Source of the DNA: Pseudomonas graminis
Lineage (GTDB): Bacteria; Pseudomonadota; Gammaproteobacteria; Pseudomonadales; Pseudomonadaceae
Length of the DNA stretch: 64,000 nt
Reading direction: 5' to 3'
NCBI RefSeq assembly: GCF_002093745.1
Contig: NZ_MTSB01000012.1
Location: forward strand, 141,069 to 205,068
Shown: positions 6,450 to 15,827 of the stretch, one piece after another
Layout of the letters: every line of letters begins with the position of its first letter
Numbering within the stretch: the stretch's first letter is position 1
The notes under the pieces: generated by a model
The model's input: the letters and a program-made list of their open reading frames with translations, nothing else
What the model was told of the DNA's origin: nothing
The model's database searches: none
Translations under genes and position numbers: made by a program

Positions 6450-8819
6450 ATGGCTGACCGTTCCGCCCGCCTGGCTTTCATCCTGAAACTGACCGACAAG
6501 GTCAGTGCCCCGTTGGGCAAGGTGAAAACCAGCTTTAGTGACCTTGCCGCCAAGAGCCAGCAGAACATCATTCAGATGGGTGCAGGCCTGGCCGGCATGG
6601 TAGGGGCGGGCAAGGCCATCACCGAATCGCTTGAACCAGCGCTGGAAGTGAACCGGGCGCTGGGTGACATGCGCGCCCTGGGCACAACCGAAGACGCGCT
6701 GGCCTCCTTGAACCGGACTGCCCTCGAATTCTCGATCACCTACGCCACCGGCGCCGCCGAGTTCGTGGCGTCGTCACGCGTCATCGATGGCGCGATCAAG
6801 GGCCTGGTCGGCGGCCAGCTGGCCACCATCACCAGTGCCAGCAACCTGTTGGCCAAGGTCACCAAGTCCGACGCCGAAACCACTGGCGCGTACCTGGGCA
6901 CCATGTACAACCTGTTCAAGTCCCAGGCAGACAAGATGGGCCGGGTGGAATGGGCGCAGCAGCTGACCGGCCAGACCGCGCTGGCGGTGAAGCTGTTCCG
7001 CACCGATGGTGCCCAGTTGAAAGACGCCTTCAAGGAAGTAGGGGCGATCGCCACCCAGGCCGGTGTCAGCTTTGCCGAACAAATGGCGGTGGTCGGTACG
7101 CTGTCCAGCACCATGGAAGGCGGCGACGCGGGCGGGCGCTACAAGGCGTTTTTCGAAAACCTCAGCGCGGCTGCCGAGAAAACTGGCCTGAGCTTCACGG
7201 ACGCCGCCGGCAATGCACTGCCCATGCTGCAGATCATGGACAAGCTGCAGGGCAAGTACGGCGACCTGACCAGCGCGGCTGCCGGCACCAAGCTGATGGA
7301 AGTGTTCGGCGGTGAAGGTGCCCAGGTGATCGGCGCGCTGGCCAAGGACACCGATCGCCTGCGCAACGGCATTGCCGAACTGGGCAAGGTCCGGGGCCTG
7401 GAGAACGCCGAGAAGATGGCCAAGGCCATGGTCGACCCCTGGGAGCAGTTTGGCAAAGCCGTCGAAGCGTTGCGCATCGCCTTCGGCCAGTCCCTGATTC
7501 CGACGCTGACCCCGCTGATGGATCGCCTGGTGGGCATTGCCAAGACCTTGACCCGCTGGACGCAGCTGTTCCCGAACATCACCCGCATCATCGGTATCAC
7601 CACACTGGTGGTCTTTGGCTTCATCGCCGCGATGTCGCTGCTGACCCTGGTAGTCGGGGTCAGCAAAATGGTCTGGCTGGGCATGCTCACCGTGTGGAAG
7701 CTGCTCACCTGGCAGGGCTTCAAATCGATCGCCATGTTCCTGTTCCACACGGTCATGGTTGCGGCTTTCGTGGTCGGCCTGATCGGGCTGTACACCTGGA
7801 TGGCGATCGTGCGCGTCGGCATGTTGCTGTGGCAGGGCGCGATCTGGCTGGTCAACGCCGCCATGCTGGCCAACCCGGTGCTGCTGATCGTGGCCGGCAT
7901 TGTCCTGTTGGTCGCTGCCGTGGTTGCGGCGGTCGTGTACTGGGACGATCTGTGCGCCGCACTGATGAACACCACCGCGTTCCAGTGGATCAGCGATCAG
8001 ATGGCCAAGCTGTCCAGCTGGTTCGACTCGATGGGTGGCTGGTCGGGTATCGCGAAAAAGGCCTGGGACAGCATCCTGTCCACGGTCAAGGGCGCAATCA
8101 ATGGCCTGATCGAGATGGCCAACAAGATTCCCGGCGTCAACATCGAAACCACGTTTGGCGATCTGCCCGAGCCGCCGAAGGTGCCCGATCTGCCTGGTCA
8201 GGTGGGCGCACCTGTACCGGGTCCACAACTGCCGGCAGTGGTGACCACACCGCCGGCGGGCACCACACCGGGGGCCAAAGTCGCCTCGGCTGCACAAACT
8301 CCGGCTACCCAGACGCCTAAGCCGCTGGCCCTGGTGCCGGCTGCCGTCGCCCAGTCTGCGCGTGCGCAGGTTCCAGCGCCTGTAGTTCAGGTCCAACCGG
8401 CGCAGCCCATCAGACTGCCGCAACCCAACGTGCTGCCCTTCAAGCCGCTGCAGATGCCTGCCCCGCAGATCAAGCAAGCCGAGCCGATCATGCTGCCGCC
8501 AGCGTCGGCTGACCTGGCGTTTTCTATGCCGGCCAAAACGGCGCTGCCAGAGCGCGTCGAGAAGGTCATCGAGCTGCCCGCCAAATCGGACAAGGGTATC
8601 GAGGCCCGCAAGGCGATCAACGCCAATACGTCGATCAGTCCCACCAAACCGCAGGCCGTCCCGAAAGGAGGACTGATGCAAAGCTTCCAGAACCAGAGCA
8701 ACGCCATGAACCCCAACCAGCGCCCCGGCACCCACGTCGAGACAGTGAACATCAATACCTCCAGGCAGATGACCCCGCTGGAGCTGGAAAACATGATGGC
8801 CATGGCGGTGGGCGGCTGA
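6450..8819 (+). CDS. Phage tail tape measure protein
   Basis: A 789-residue protein. The N-terminal half matches the TP901-type minor tail protein region (early FILKLTDKVSAPLGKVK, then an alanine/glycine-rich helical part with GALAKDTDRLRNGIAELG). Residues about 380-500 contain several hydrophobic segments expected to enter the host membrane on DNA injection. Residues about 570-740 are rich in proline, glutamine and alanine, then a short ordered C-terminal end follows. It sets tail length and is extruded on infection. The final codons overlap the next ATG (TGATG). Confidence 0.9.
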   Translation: MADRSARLAFILKLTDKVSAPLGKVKTSFSDLAAKSQQNIIQMGAGLAGMVGAGKAITESLEPALEVNRALGDMRALGTTEDALASLNRTALEFSITYATGAAEFVASSRVIDGAIKGLVGGQLATITSASNLLAKVTKSDAETTGAYLGTMYNLFKSQADKMGRVEWAQQLTGQTALAVKLFRTDGAQLKDAFKEVGAIATQAGVSFAEQMAVVGTLSSTMEGGDAGGRYKAFFENLSAAAEKTGLSFTDAAGNALPMLQIMDKLQGKYGDLTSAAAGTKLMEVFGGEGAQVIGALAKDTDRLRNGIAELGKVRGLENAEKMAKAMVDPWEQFGKAVEALRIAFGQSLIPTLTPLMDRLVGIAKTLTRWTQLFPNITRIIGITTLVVFGFIAAMSLLTLVVGVSKMVWLGMLTVWKLLTWQGFKSIAMFLFHTVMVAAFVVGLIGLYTWMAIVRVGMLLWQGAIWLVNAAMLANPVLLIVAGIVLLVAAVVAAVVYWDDLCAALMNTTAFQWISDQMAKLSSWFDSMGGWSGIAKKAWDSILSTVKGAINGLIEMANKIPGVNIETTFGDLPEPPKVPDLPGQVGAPVPGPQLPAVVTTPPAGTTPGAKVASAAQTPATQTPKPLALVPAAVAQSARAQVPAPVVQVQPAQPIRLPQPNVLPFKPLQMPAPQIKQAEPIMLPPASADLAFSMPAKTALPERVEKVIELPAKSDKGIEARKAINANTSISPTKPQAVPKGGLMQSFQNQSNAMNPNQRPGTHVETVNINTSRQMTPLELENMMAMAVGG

Positions 8820-9136
8820 TGAGTGAATACGTTGATCTGTTGATCATGAACAACGACCTGGTACTCGATCCGGCCCGCCAGCCTCTGCTGGTGGATGACC
8901 GCGCCTCGATCGCCCAGGACATTGCGCACCTGATCCGCGAAAGCGGCCTGCTGATCACCCTGGTGGCCGAGCGCGACCGGTTGCGTCAGCGTGACTGCAT
9001 TCAGCAGATGGAGCTGCTCGTCGAGGATGACGACCGCCTGGTACCAGGCACTGCGCAGATCGAGCAGACCCAGCCGGGTGTGTACCTGGTGACCGCCACG
9101 ACCGTGAAGTTCGGCCAGGTGGAGATCACCCTATGA
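8819..9136 (+). CDS. Phage baseplate-region protein, DUF2590 family
   Basis: A 105-residue protein of the DUF2590 type, which sits between tape measure and baseplate J in HP1-like prophages of Pseudomonas. The pattern DLLIMNNDLVLDP ... DRASIAQDIAHLIRESGL resembles the layout of gp25/gpW-like baseplate wedge proteins (FDPN..G..v....... i.qdi...l.T..GE), so a wedge role is plausible but unproven. It overlaps both neighbours by a few bases. Confidence 0.65.
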   Translation: MSEYVDLLIMNNDLVLDPARQPLLVDDRASIAQDIAHLIRESGLLITLVAERDRLRQRDCIQQMELLVEDDDRLVPGTAQIEQTQPGVYLVTATTVKFGQVEITL

Positions 9137-10302
9137 CCGTCGACTTCAAAAAGGCGCTGGGTGACTCCGGCATTCCGACCACTGAGGCGCAGCTCAAACA
9201 GGCCTGGGAAAAGCTGGCCGTTGAGCAGGGCAGCACGCTGACCAACACCAGCGCGTACAGCCCGTTCTGGCGGATCATCACGGCGCTGGTCACCAAGCCG
9301 GTGCTGTGGTTGCTGGAGTTCGTCAGCGGCACGGTGCTGCCGAATTTCTTCGTCAAGACTGCCGGCGCGCAGTGGCTGGACATGCTGGCCTGGGCGGTGA
9401 ACATCGAGCGCAAGGCCGCGACGGTGGCCGTTGGTGAACTGCTCTTTACCCGCGCCAATACCGGTGGCGAGCTGGAAGTGCCGATCGGCACTGTCGTTCA
9501 GTCACCGACCCTCAATGGTCATATCTATCAGTTGGTGACCACCGAACCGCGCAGCTTTGAAGAGGGCCAGAGTCAGCTGGTGGTACCGGTTAAGGCCGTG
9601 GGAGCCGGCAGCGGCTACAACCTGGCACCTGGTTATTACGCCGTGCTGTCTCAGTCGGTACCGGGCGTTGTCCAGGTTGTGAACAATACCGACTGGCTGC
9701 AGACGCCTGGCGCGGATTCCGAGCATGACGACCAGTTGCGCCTGCGCGTGCGCAACCAGTTTTCGGCGGTCAACCAATGGCACACCGACGCGGTGTATCG
9801 GGCGATCATCACCGGGTTTCCTGGGGTTGCCGCTGACGGCGTGTACTTTGAACACGGCGCACCGCGTGGACCAGGCAGCGCCAATGCCTTCGTGCTGTTC
9901 GACGCCGGCGTGCCCGCCGATACTTTCCTTGAGCAGATCAACACGCATATCCGCGACGGCGGCAACCATGGCCACGGCGACGATCTGCTGGCCATGTCCA
10001 TGCCTGAAACCCTGCACGCGATCAGCGTCAACGTCTGGCCGGTGGCCAACCTCACCGTGTTGCAGCTGCAGACGCTGCAGGCCGAGATCGGGTTGTTCAT
10101 CCGCGCTGCGTTCCGCGAGAGCACCCAGAGTGACTACGCGCCGACTCGCACATTTCCCCAGTCGCGTTTCAGTTTCAGCCGCCTGACCGAAGAGCTGCAC
10201 GTCCAGTTTCCGGATATCAGTTCGTTGCGGTTCGCCAACAGCGACATCGTCTCGGCCTTGGACATCCCGCGCATCAGCACCCTGGCGGTGGTCCTGCAAT
10301 GA
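9133..10302 (+). CDS. Phage baseplate protein J (gp47-like)
   Basis: A 389-residue protein of the baseplate J/gp47 family. The recognisable core is the strand-rich centre with RANTGGELEVPIGTVVQSP, then VPVKAVGAGSGYNLAPG, and the conserved PGADSEHDDQLRLRVRNQF helix that typifies the family, with VYFEHGAPRGPGSANAFV after it. It forms the arm of the baseplate wedge. It overlaps the DUF2590 gene and the tail protein I gene by 4 bases each, keeping the wedge genes coupled. Confidence 0.9.
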   Translation: MTVDFKKALGDSGIPTTEAQLKQAWEKLAVEQGSTLTNTSAYSPFWRIITALVTKPVLWLLEFVSGTVLPNFFVKTAGAQWLDMLAWAVNIERKAATVAVGELLFTRANTGGELEVPIGTVVQSPTLNGHIYQLVTTEPRSFEEGQSQLVVPVKAVGAGSGYNLAPGYYAVLSQSVPGVVQVVNNTDWLQTPGADSEHDDQLRLRVRNQFSAVNQWHTDAVYRAIITGFPGVAADGVYFEHGAPRGPGSANAFVLFDAGVPADTFLEQINTHIRDGGNHGHGDDLLAMSMPETLHAISVNVWPVANLTVLQLQTLQAEIGLFIRAAFRESTQSDYAPTRTFPQSRFSFSRLTEELHVQFPDISSLRFANSDIVSALDIPRISTLAVVLQ

Positions 10303-10823
10303 TCAAGCTCAAGCTGCCGTTCTGGCTCGAAGGGCTGGAGCTGACCAAGCTGGTGGCCACCGCCCAGCGTTGGTGGGAACAGGCCACCGAATGGCTGCGC
10401 TGGCCGTACCTGCAGTTCGACGCGGACACCTGCCACCTGTCGATTCTGGAGCTGTGGGCTTGGCAGCGTGACGTCACGCGGTTTCCCGCCGAACCGGAAA
10501 GCCTGTTCCGGTTGCGGGTCAAGTACGCCTTTATCAACTCCGTGGACGCCGGCAGCACTGCCGGTTTGAAACGCATCCTGGAGCGCCTCGGCGTGGGTTA
10601 TGTCGAGATCCAGGAACGCCTGCCCGAGCGCGACTGGGACGTCGTGTTGCTCACCCTGAGCGATTCCCAACTGTCCGAGAACCCCGACCTGTTGCGTGTG
10701 CTGATCCGTCAGTACGGACGCACCTGCCGCCGGTATGACTTCGTAACCATCACCCCGGTGCGGCTTGCCGTTGCCCTGGTGGATTTCAATGACGATCAGC
10801 AAACGCTGGTCGCCAGCCTTTAG
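10299..10823 (+). CDS. Phage tail protein, gpI-like
   Basis: A 174-residue protein directly behind baseplate J, the position of P2 gpI. The helical N-terminal half with PYLQFDADTCHLSILELWAW and the RLRVKYAFINSVDAGSTAGL segment fits the P2 tail protein I family, which completes the wedge and anchors the fibre. A ribosome-binding site AGGAG for the fibre gene lies just past its stop. Confidence 0.75.
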   Translation: MIKLKLPFWLEGLELTKLVATAQRWWEQATEWLRWPYLQFDADTCHLSILELWAWQRDVTRFPAEPESLFRLRVKYAFINSVDAGSTAGLKRILERLGVGYVEIQERLPERDWDVVLLTLSDSQLSENPDLLRVLIRQYGRTCRRYDFVTITPVRLAVALVDFNDDQQTLVASL

Positions 10824-10831
10824 GAGCCCTC

Positions 10832-13174
10832 ATGGCTGCAAGTATCACCCTCGCCGGCGAAAAACTGATCGCCCAGAAACAAGCGGCCAACCTGCCGCTG
10901 ACCGTGGCCCGCTTCGTGCTGGCCAACGTGCCCGGCCTGAATGTGAGCGGCCCGGTCAATCGCGCCGGCGTGAAGCCGCCAGCGGCCCAGATCGTCTACA
11001 CCGCAAACATCACCCAGCAGGGTTACGTGAACCCTAACCAGGTGGTTTACAGCCTGCTGATGGGCACCGATATCGGTGACTTCGACTGGAACTGGATCGG
11101 CATGGAGACCAGCGACGACGTGCTGCTGTCGGTCGCTTACGTGCCTGTGCAACAGAAGCGCAAGAACATCCTGCCCGACCAGATCGGCAACAACGTCACG
11201 CGCAACTTCCTGTTGGTGTTCGACGGTGCCCAGCAGCTGACTGGCATCAAGATCGACGCCAGTACCTGGCAGTTCGATTACACCGCGCGAATGAAAGGCA
11301 TCGATGAGCGTGAGCGCATCAGCAACCGGGACATGTTCGGGCGCGCATGCTTTTTCGGCGCAGGCCTGCAGCTGCAGAAGGTGGGCAATGCCTACCAGCT
11401 CAATCCGGGCGTGGCTTATGTCGAAGGCGTTCGTCTGCAGCTCGATGCTGTGTTGCCTGTGACCGTGCCGGCAGTGCCGACCAAAGCGTGGCTGGATGTG
11501 GTGCTGCAGCGCGAGCTGAGCGACGTCGTGGCCTCGTTCAAAGTGGTGTTCGGCCAGGAAGCGAAGGTCGACTACACCGACAGCGCCTCGGCCAGGCACT
11601 ACCTGGTGCCGTTGGCCGACATCACCGGCACCAGCAGCCTGGTCGACCTGCGTCCGATCGAGGCGATCGACAGCGAGCTGGTGAGGCACTTCGCGGCGCG
11701 GGTTGGTGACTATCCAGATCTGCGCGCCCGTGCCACGACCAAGGAAGACGTCGGGCTGAGCAATGTGCCGAACGCGATCAGCGATGATCCTGCCAACAGC
11801 AGCAGCGCTGTGCTGGCGACCACCAGGATGGTCAATGCCGTGCGCACGGCGATCTTCCAGGCCATTGCTGCGATCGTTGATGGCTCGACCTCCGTCGGCA
11901 GGGCAGTGCGCCTGGTTACGCCGCGAGCCTTTCGATTCAACGGTGCAGCCAGCGGCATCGGGACCTATGACGGCGCGAGTGATACCAATATCACCCTGAC
12001 GCTGGCTGATAGCGGCGTGCCGGCAGGCACGTACACAAAAGTAGCCGTCAACCTGAAAGGCCTGGTCACCAGCGGCAGTAACCCGACAACGCTTGCTGGC
12101 TACGGCATCACCGATGCGTACAGCAAGGATGACGCGAACAAAAGTTTCGTGAAGCAAGGCGGTGGGCCTGACCAGAAGGGCAATCAGATCAACATCGGCT
12201 GGACCGGCGCGATGCTGAAAGTGAGCGTTGACGGCACCGACATGGGCAGGATCTGGACGGAAACGTCATTCAACCCCAATGACAAGGCCAACAAGGCTAA
12301 TACGCTGGCCGGCTACGGTATCTCCGATGCCTACACCACCACTCAGGTCAACGACCTGGTGGGCAGACGGGTACTGGCCGACTCCATTGTTCACGCCGGT
12401 TTTGCCAGCAACAACACCGACTATCCGTACTTCCGTCGCATCTCTGATGACAAGGTCTACTACCTACAGCCGCAGATTGGCTACACGCCCTTGCAGCAGG
12501 GTGGCGGTGCAGGCCAGAAGACCAACAAGGTGTTTATCGGTTGGTCAGACGTCGGTCTGAAATTGACGGTAGACGCCACAGATATGGGCCGAATCTGGAC
12601 TGAGCAGTCGTTCAACCCCAACGATAAAGCTAACAAGGCCAATTCCATCGCCGGCTACGGCATCACTGACTGTTACACCGCTGCTCAGGTCAACACGCTG
12701 GTAGCCGCAAGGGTCGCCGCCGACTCAATTTCCACAGCGGGTTTTGCCAGTGACAACCCGGATTATCCGTATTTTCGACGTGCCTCGAACGGGGCCGTTC
12801 ACTACCTGCAAAAACGCCTCGACTACACGCCCGTACAGCAGGGCGGCGGTGCAAACCAGGCAGGCAATCAGTTGCGACTGGGATGGGCAGCCAACGGAAC
12901 AGGTGTTCGGGCGCAAGTGGATAACACTGACCTCGGCCTCTTGTGGGGCGAGCAAAACTTTTACCGGCCCGACAATAACAACTTCCTGGCGGTTTCTGTC
13001 ACCGCGACTGAAGTGAGACTGCCCGCTGGCGGCACCTGGTGCTATTCGCTGATGCATTACTACTCGGGCGGTGCCGGGGTGATCGGTCGAAGTGGCCAGG
13101 CCGCTGGCGGGACAGTTATTTCATTCAGCGGCGGAAGCACCATTTACGGTTTCGCCTGGAGGTACGCAGCATGA
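10832..13174 (+). CDS. Phage tail fibre protein with 114-residue repeats
   Basis: A 780-residue receptor-binding fibre. Residues 1-160 resemble the phage tail-collar fibre N-terminal domain that attaches to the baseplate (MAASITLAGEKLIAQKQ ...). The shaft carries LAGYGITDAY-type motifs common to tail fibres. From residue about 442 a 342-bp (114-residue) unit is repeated in tandem: starts at 12155, 12497 and 12839, each opening with QGGG-x-Q and N....IGW, the third cut short by a distinct C-terminal tip ending in SGGSTIYGFAWRYAA. The tip probably decides host range. The stop overlaps the ATG of the fibre chaperone. Confidence 0.85.
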   Translation: MAASITLAGEKLIAQKQAANLPLTVARFVLANVPGLNVSGPVNRAGVKPPAAQIVYTANITQQGYVNPNQVVYSLLMGTDIGDFDWNWIGMETSDDVLLSVAYVPVQQKRKNILPDQIGNNVTRNFLLVFDGAQQLTGIKIDASTWQFDYTARMKGIDERERISNRDMFGRACFFGAGLQLQKVGNAYQLNPGVAYVEGVRLQLDAVLPVTVPAVPTKAWLDVVLQRELSDVVASFKVVFGQEAKVDYTDSASARHYLVPLADITGTSSLVDLRPIEAIDSELVRHFAARVGDYPDLRARATTKEDVGLSNVPNAISDDPANSSSAVLATTRMVNAVRTAIFQAIAAIVDGSTSVGRAVRLVTPRAFRFNGAASGIGTYDGASDTNITLTLADSGVPAGTYTKVAVNLKGLVTSGSNPTTLAGYGITDAYSKDDANKSFVKQGGGPDQKGNQINIGWTGAMLKVSVDGTDMGRIWTETSFNPNDKANKANTLAGYGISDAYTTTQVNDLVGRRVLADSIVHAGFASNNTDYPYFRRISDDKVYYLQPQIGYTPLQQGGGAGQKTNKVFIGWSDVGLKLTVDATDMGRIWTEQSFNPNDKANKANSIAGYGITDCYTAAQVNTLVAARVAADSISTAGFASDNPDYPYFRRASNGAVHYLQKRLDYTPVQQGGGANQAGNQLRLGWAANGTGVRAQVDNTDLGLLWGEQNFYRPDNNNFLAVSVTATEVRLPAGGTWCYSLMHYYSGGAGVIGRSGQAAGGTVISFSGGSTIYGFAWRYAA
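12155..12960 (+). repeat. 342-bp tandem repeats in tail fibre gene
   Basis: Three imperfect copies with an exact spacing of 342 bases, starting near 12155, 12497 and 12839. The first two are full (QGGG..Q...N...IGW through NPNDKANKAN, AGYGI.D, then YPYFRR and YLQ). The third stops after about 110 bases and leads into the unique tip. Spacing in multiples of three keeps the frame. The copies have diverged at the base level, so this is an old duplication. Confidence 0.8.
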
Positions 13175-13671
13175 CAGACGTGAAACTTGAAACCCCTGAA
13201 GAGGTCCTGCCGCCGATTTTCGCGGCTCCCGAAGAGCCAGTGGCTTTGGGCGTGTCCTTCTCCGATGTGGCCACTAAAAACGATGGCTCGTTCGTGATAA
13301 CCGTTGCTGGCAACCGTTGTCATGTTACCCAGGACTACAACCCGCCGCTTTACCAGGCTGTTGTCGACTATCTGGACGCCGGTGGCCACGCTACCGAGTA
13401 CGCCGAGGACATCGTTGTCCAGGCCGACCCGGCGTTGCTGGCCAAGCTCTGGGTGGAGCTGCGTTTGAAAGTCTCGGACAACTTGGTATCGCAGTACCGC
13501 GATGCTCGCGATCTGGGCGGTGAACTGCCTATCACACCCGAGCAGTTCACCCAGTTGCTGACCTGGCGGCAGGCAGTGCGTGAATGGCCGCAGGTGTCTG
13601 GCTACCCAAAGGAAACCACGCAGCCGGTTACACCGGACTGGATCGAAGCGGTCGTGCTCGATGGCGAATGA
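13171..13671 (+). CDS. Tail fibre assembly chaperone
   Basis: A 166-residue acidic protein placed directly behind the fibre gene. The C-terminal part (LTWRQAVREWPQVSGYP followed by WP-like PDW) fits the phage tail assembly chaperone family (R-x-x-R/E-x-P pattern) that helps fold or attach the fibre. The ATG overlaps the fibre stop (ATGA), and a GGAGG ribosome-binding site lies 8 bases upstream; a longer in-frame reading into the fibre gene is therefore rejected. Confidence 0.7.
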   Translation: MTDVKLETPEEVLPPIFAAPEEPVALGVSFSDVATKNDGSFVITVAGNRCHVTQDYNPPLYQAVVDYLDAGGHATEYAEDIVVQADPALLAKLWVELRLKVSDNLVSQYRDARDLGGELPITPEQFTQLLTWRQAVREWPQVSGYPKETTQPVTPDWIEAVVLDGE

Positions 13672-14593
13672 ATGGGCACCGATCAAACTGCAATGGCCGG
13701 TGCAGGCCACTCAGTGGATGGATCAGATGGCGGACGCTCGGGAGTTGATCCAGAGTGAAATGGTCATCACCGGCCAGCGCGTATCGACGCTGGCCGATAT
13801 CGCCACCACCAGTCCTGGTCTGATCGCAGGGGCTGCGAAGTCGGCCATCAGCGCCGGACGCGATGCGTTGGTCGCACAGTTTGAAAACGTCCCGTCGTGC
13901 ATTGTCGTGACGCCGTTTCAGTACGGTGTAGGGCAGGGCAGCGGTGGTCACCAGCGCTTTCTGTCTGCGCCGAACCTGCTGCAGCTGCTGGCCGACAAGC
14001 TGACCGACACCACCGACGCCGTCCGTCCGCAAGGTCAGCAAAGCGCCCTGGTACTGATATTCCTCGCCACGCGTCTGGACCAGCTCGCGGCGACGCTGGG
14101 CCGGTTCAACGTGGTGTTGCCTATGCCTGACCTGGTGCGCGCCGAGCGCCGTGCCGAACACCTGGCCAAGCTGGAGGTGGAAAAGTGGGTCATGCCGATC
14201 GCCGGGCAAATGCCGCTCTGGAGCCAGTTGCCGCTGCAGCGGTGCCCGATCACCAAGCTGGCCAGCCAGTCCATGGCCGGTCAGCTGGCGATGCTTGAGG
14301 GCTATGCCGCCGACAGCTCGCCGATGGCGGACCTTGCAGATCTGCAGGCACGAAAGAAGGCGCAGGCCCAGGAGCGCGATCAGCAGCTGGCCGACCTGAA
14401 AGCTCAGTTCACCAACAGTGCCGACGACGGTTCGATACAGTCCCGGATGCTGGGACCGGGTGACTTGGGCCAGCTGCGCCGCGAACTGCTCGAGGGCGAA
14501 GCACCGGGCCATGAATGGCCGCTGTGTGCCGGCGCGCTGCTGGTGGGATCTGCAGAGAGCCTGAGCTTTGTCCAGGAACTGGTGGGCCTATGA
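13661..14593 (+). CDS. Phage tail-region protein of unknown function
   Basis: A 310-residue protein I do not recognise by domain. The ATG is placed where it overlaps the end of the fibre chaperone gene; earlier in-frame codons lie inside that gene. The N-terminal half is helical (MADARELIQSEMVITGQRVSTL), followed by a beta-rich part with CIVVTPFQYGVGQGSGGHQRFLSAPNLLQLL. A coiled-coil stretch (LQARKKAQAQERDQQLADLKAQF) lies at about residues 230-255. Being between the fibre genes and the baseplate hub genes, with stop/start overlaps, it is probably a structural or assembly protein. Confidence 0.6.
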   Translation: MANEWAPIKLQWPVQATQWMDQMADARELIQSEMVITGQRVSTLADIATTSPGLIAGAAKSAISAGRDALVAQFENVPSCIVVTPFQYGVGQGSGGHQRFLSAPNLLQLLADKLTDTTDAVRPQGQQSALVLIFLATRLDQLAATLGRFNVVLPMPDLVRAERRAEHLAKLEVEKWVMPIAGQMPLWSQLPLQRCPITKLASQSMAGQLAMLEGYAADSSPMADLADLQARKKAQAQERDQQLADLKAQFTNSADDGSIQSRMLGPGDLGQLRRELLEGEAPGHEWPLCAGALLVGSAESLSFVQELVGL

Positions 14594-15120
14594 CGCTGCT
14601 ACTCAACGGCGAGCAGATCATCGGCCACCGGATGAAGCTGACGGCCAACCTCAAGATCGAGGCCGACGAGCTGGGCGGTCAGACATCGGGCACCGATAAG
14701 TCACACAAGGGTTTCAAGCCCAAGACGCTGACCGTAGCCCTGACGATCCCTTACAAGTCGCTCGATAACCTGCGCACTATCATGCGCCTGGCCGAGGCGA
14801 CTGCAGGCGGTGGCCAACTGCAGACCTACCGCATCGTCAATGACACGGCCAAGGCCTTTGGCATCCGGCAGGTGACGTTCTCAGATGGGGTCAGCGCCCG
14901 TGAGGACGACACACTGGCCCAATGGATAGTCCAGTTCACTCTGAGCGAGAAGCTATCCAACCCGGAGAAGGTCGAGAACCGGCGCGCCGGCAACGGCGTC
15001 ACGTCCCAGTCAGCACCAGGTGATGGTGTTGCAGGCAGCGGATCGGGCACGCCCGAAGAGCTGACAGGCTTTGAAGCGGTGCTCAAGAAAGTGGACACCT
15101 ACCTGGGCAGCACGCCATGA
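14590..15120 (+). CDS. Phage baseplate complex protein
   Basis: A 176-residue protein, start chosen at the ATG overlapping the previous stop (TATGA). The sequence has an early MTLLLNGEQIIGHRMKLTA segment and a TLTVALTIPYKSLDNLRTI strand-helix unit, similar to proteins annotated as baseplate complex proteins next to the hub in Pseudomonas prophages. The last 45 residues are glycine/serine-rich and likely flexible. The family name is from memory. Confidence 0.6.
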   Translation: MTLLLNGEQIIGHRMKLTANLKIEADELGGQTSGTDKSHKGFKPKTLTVALTIPYKSLDNLRTIMRLAEATAGGGQLQTYRIVNDTAKAFGIRQVTFSDGVSAREDDTLAQWIVQFTLSEKLSNPEKVENRRAGNGVTSQSAPGDGVAGSGSGTPEELTGFEAVLKKVDTYLGSTP

Positions 15121-15827
15121 GCATGAAGCTGCACAAGGTGCTGACGATCGGCGGCGTGACTATGCCGCTTATCAACGACGATGTTCGTCTGGACCTCAAG
15201 AGTCCGGGCCGTGCCACGTTCACGATCAAGATAGGTGCCACCGTCAAAGGTTTGGTCACGTTCGATATCGGCTACAACGAAGCGGTCCTACAGCGTCATT
15301 TCATTGGCTATGTCGAGCGCTGCACTGCCACCAACGGCATCGAGCAGGTGGTGCTGTGCCGCGAGTTAGCCGCGGTGCTGGCCAACCCGTTGCCCATGAA
15401 CCTGCGCCATGTAGATTTGCGCGCGGTACTGGCCGATATCGGCAGCAAGACCGGCCTGCGTTTCCGGGTTCCGGATCAGGCCTACACACGCGTCAAGACG
15501 CCGTTTTTCTACAACCTGGCCGCTGGATACCAGGCGCTGGACAGCATGGCGCGGGTGTTCGGCATCAAGGACTTTATCTGGCAGCAACAGGGCGACGGCG
15601 AGATCTACGTCGGTGCCTGGGCTGACAGTTTCTTCGGCGCTCGATCGCCGTTGCAGTTGCCGGTGAACCTTTTCGACGGTTACCAGGGCAGCCAGAGCGC
15701 AATGATCGCGGCCTTGCCAGGCCTGCGACCAGGCGTATCAATCAACCAAGGCGAGCGCATCACGAACGTGACGCTGGCCGGCACACAGATGGCCATCAAA
15801 TGGACGACGCAATCAAGCGCAGCGTAG
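15117..15827 (+). CDS. Phage baseplate hub protein, gpD/gp27-like
   Basis: A 236-residue protein between the baseplate complex and spike genes, where gpD-like hub proteins lie. Features fitting the gp27-like hub fold are the strand-rich start, the middle RHVDLRAVLADIGSKTGLRF and the YQALDSMARVFGIKDFIWQQQGDGEIYVG segment, which mirrors the late control protein D layout. It is shorter than P2 gpD (about 390 residues), so the call rests largely on order. It overlaps the spike gene by 28 bases. Confidence 0.6.
   Translation: MSMKLHKVLTIGGVTMPLINDDVRLDLKSPGRATFTIKIGATVKGLVTFDIGYNEAVLQRHFIGYVERCTATNGIEQVVLCRELAAVLANPLPMNLRHVDLRAVLADIGSKTGLRFRVPDQAYTRVKTPFFYNLAAGYQALDSMARVFGIKDFIWQQQGDGEIYVGAWADSFFGARSPLQLPVNLFDGYQGSQSAMIAALPGLRPGVSINQGERITNVTLAGTQMAIKWTTQSSAA

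Noticed and set aside
6774..8735. 653-codon minus-strand open frame opposite the tape measure gene
   Set aside because: Arg/His/Gly-rich shadow of a GC-rich gene, no start site or known domain; the + strand frame is clearly tape measure.
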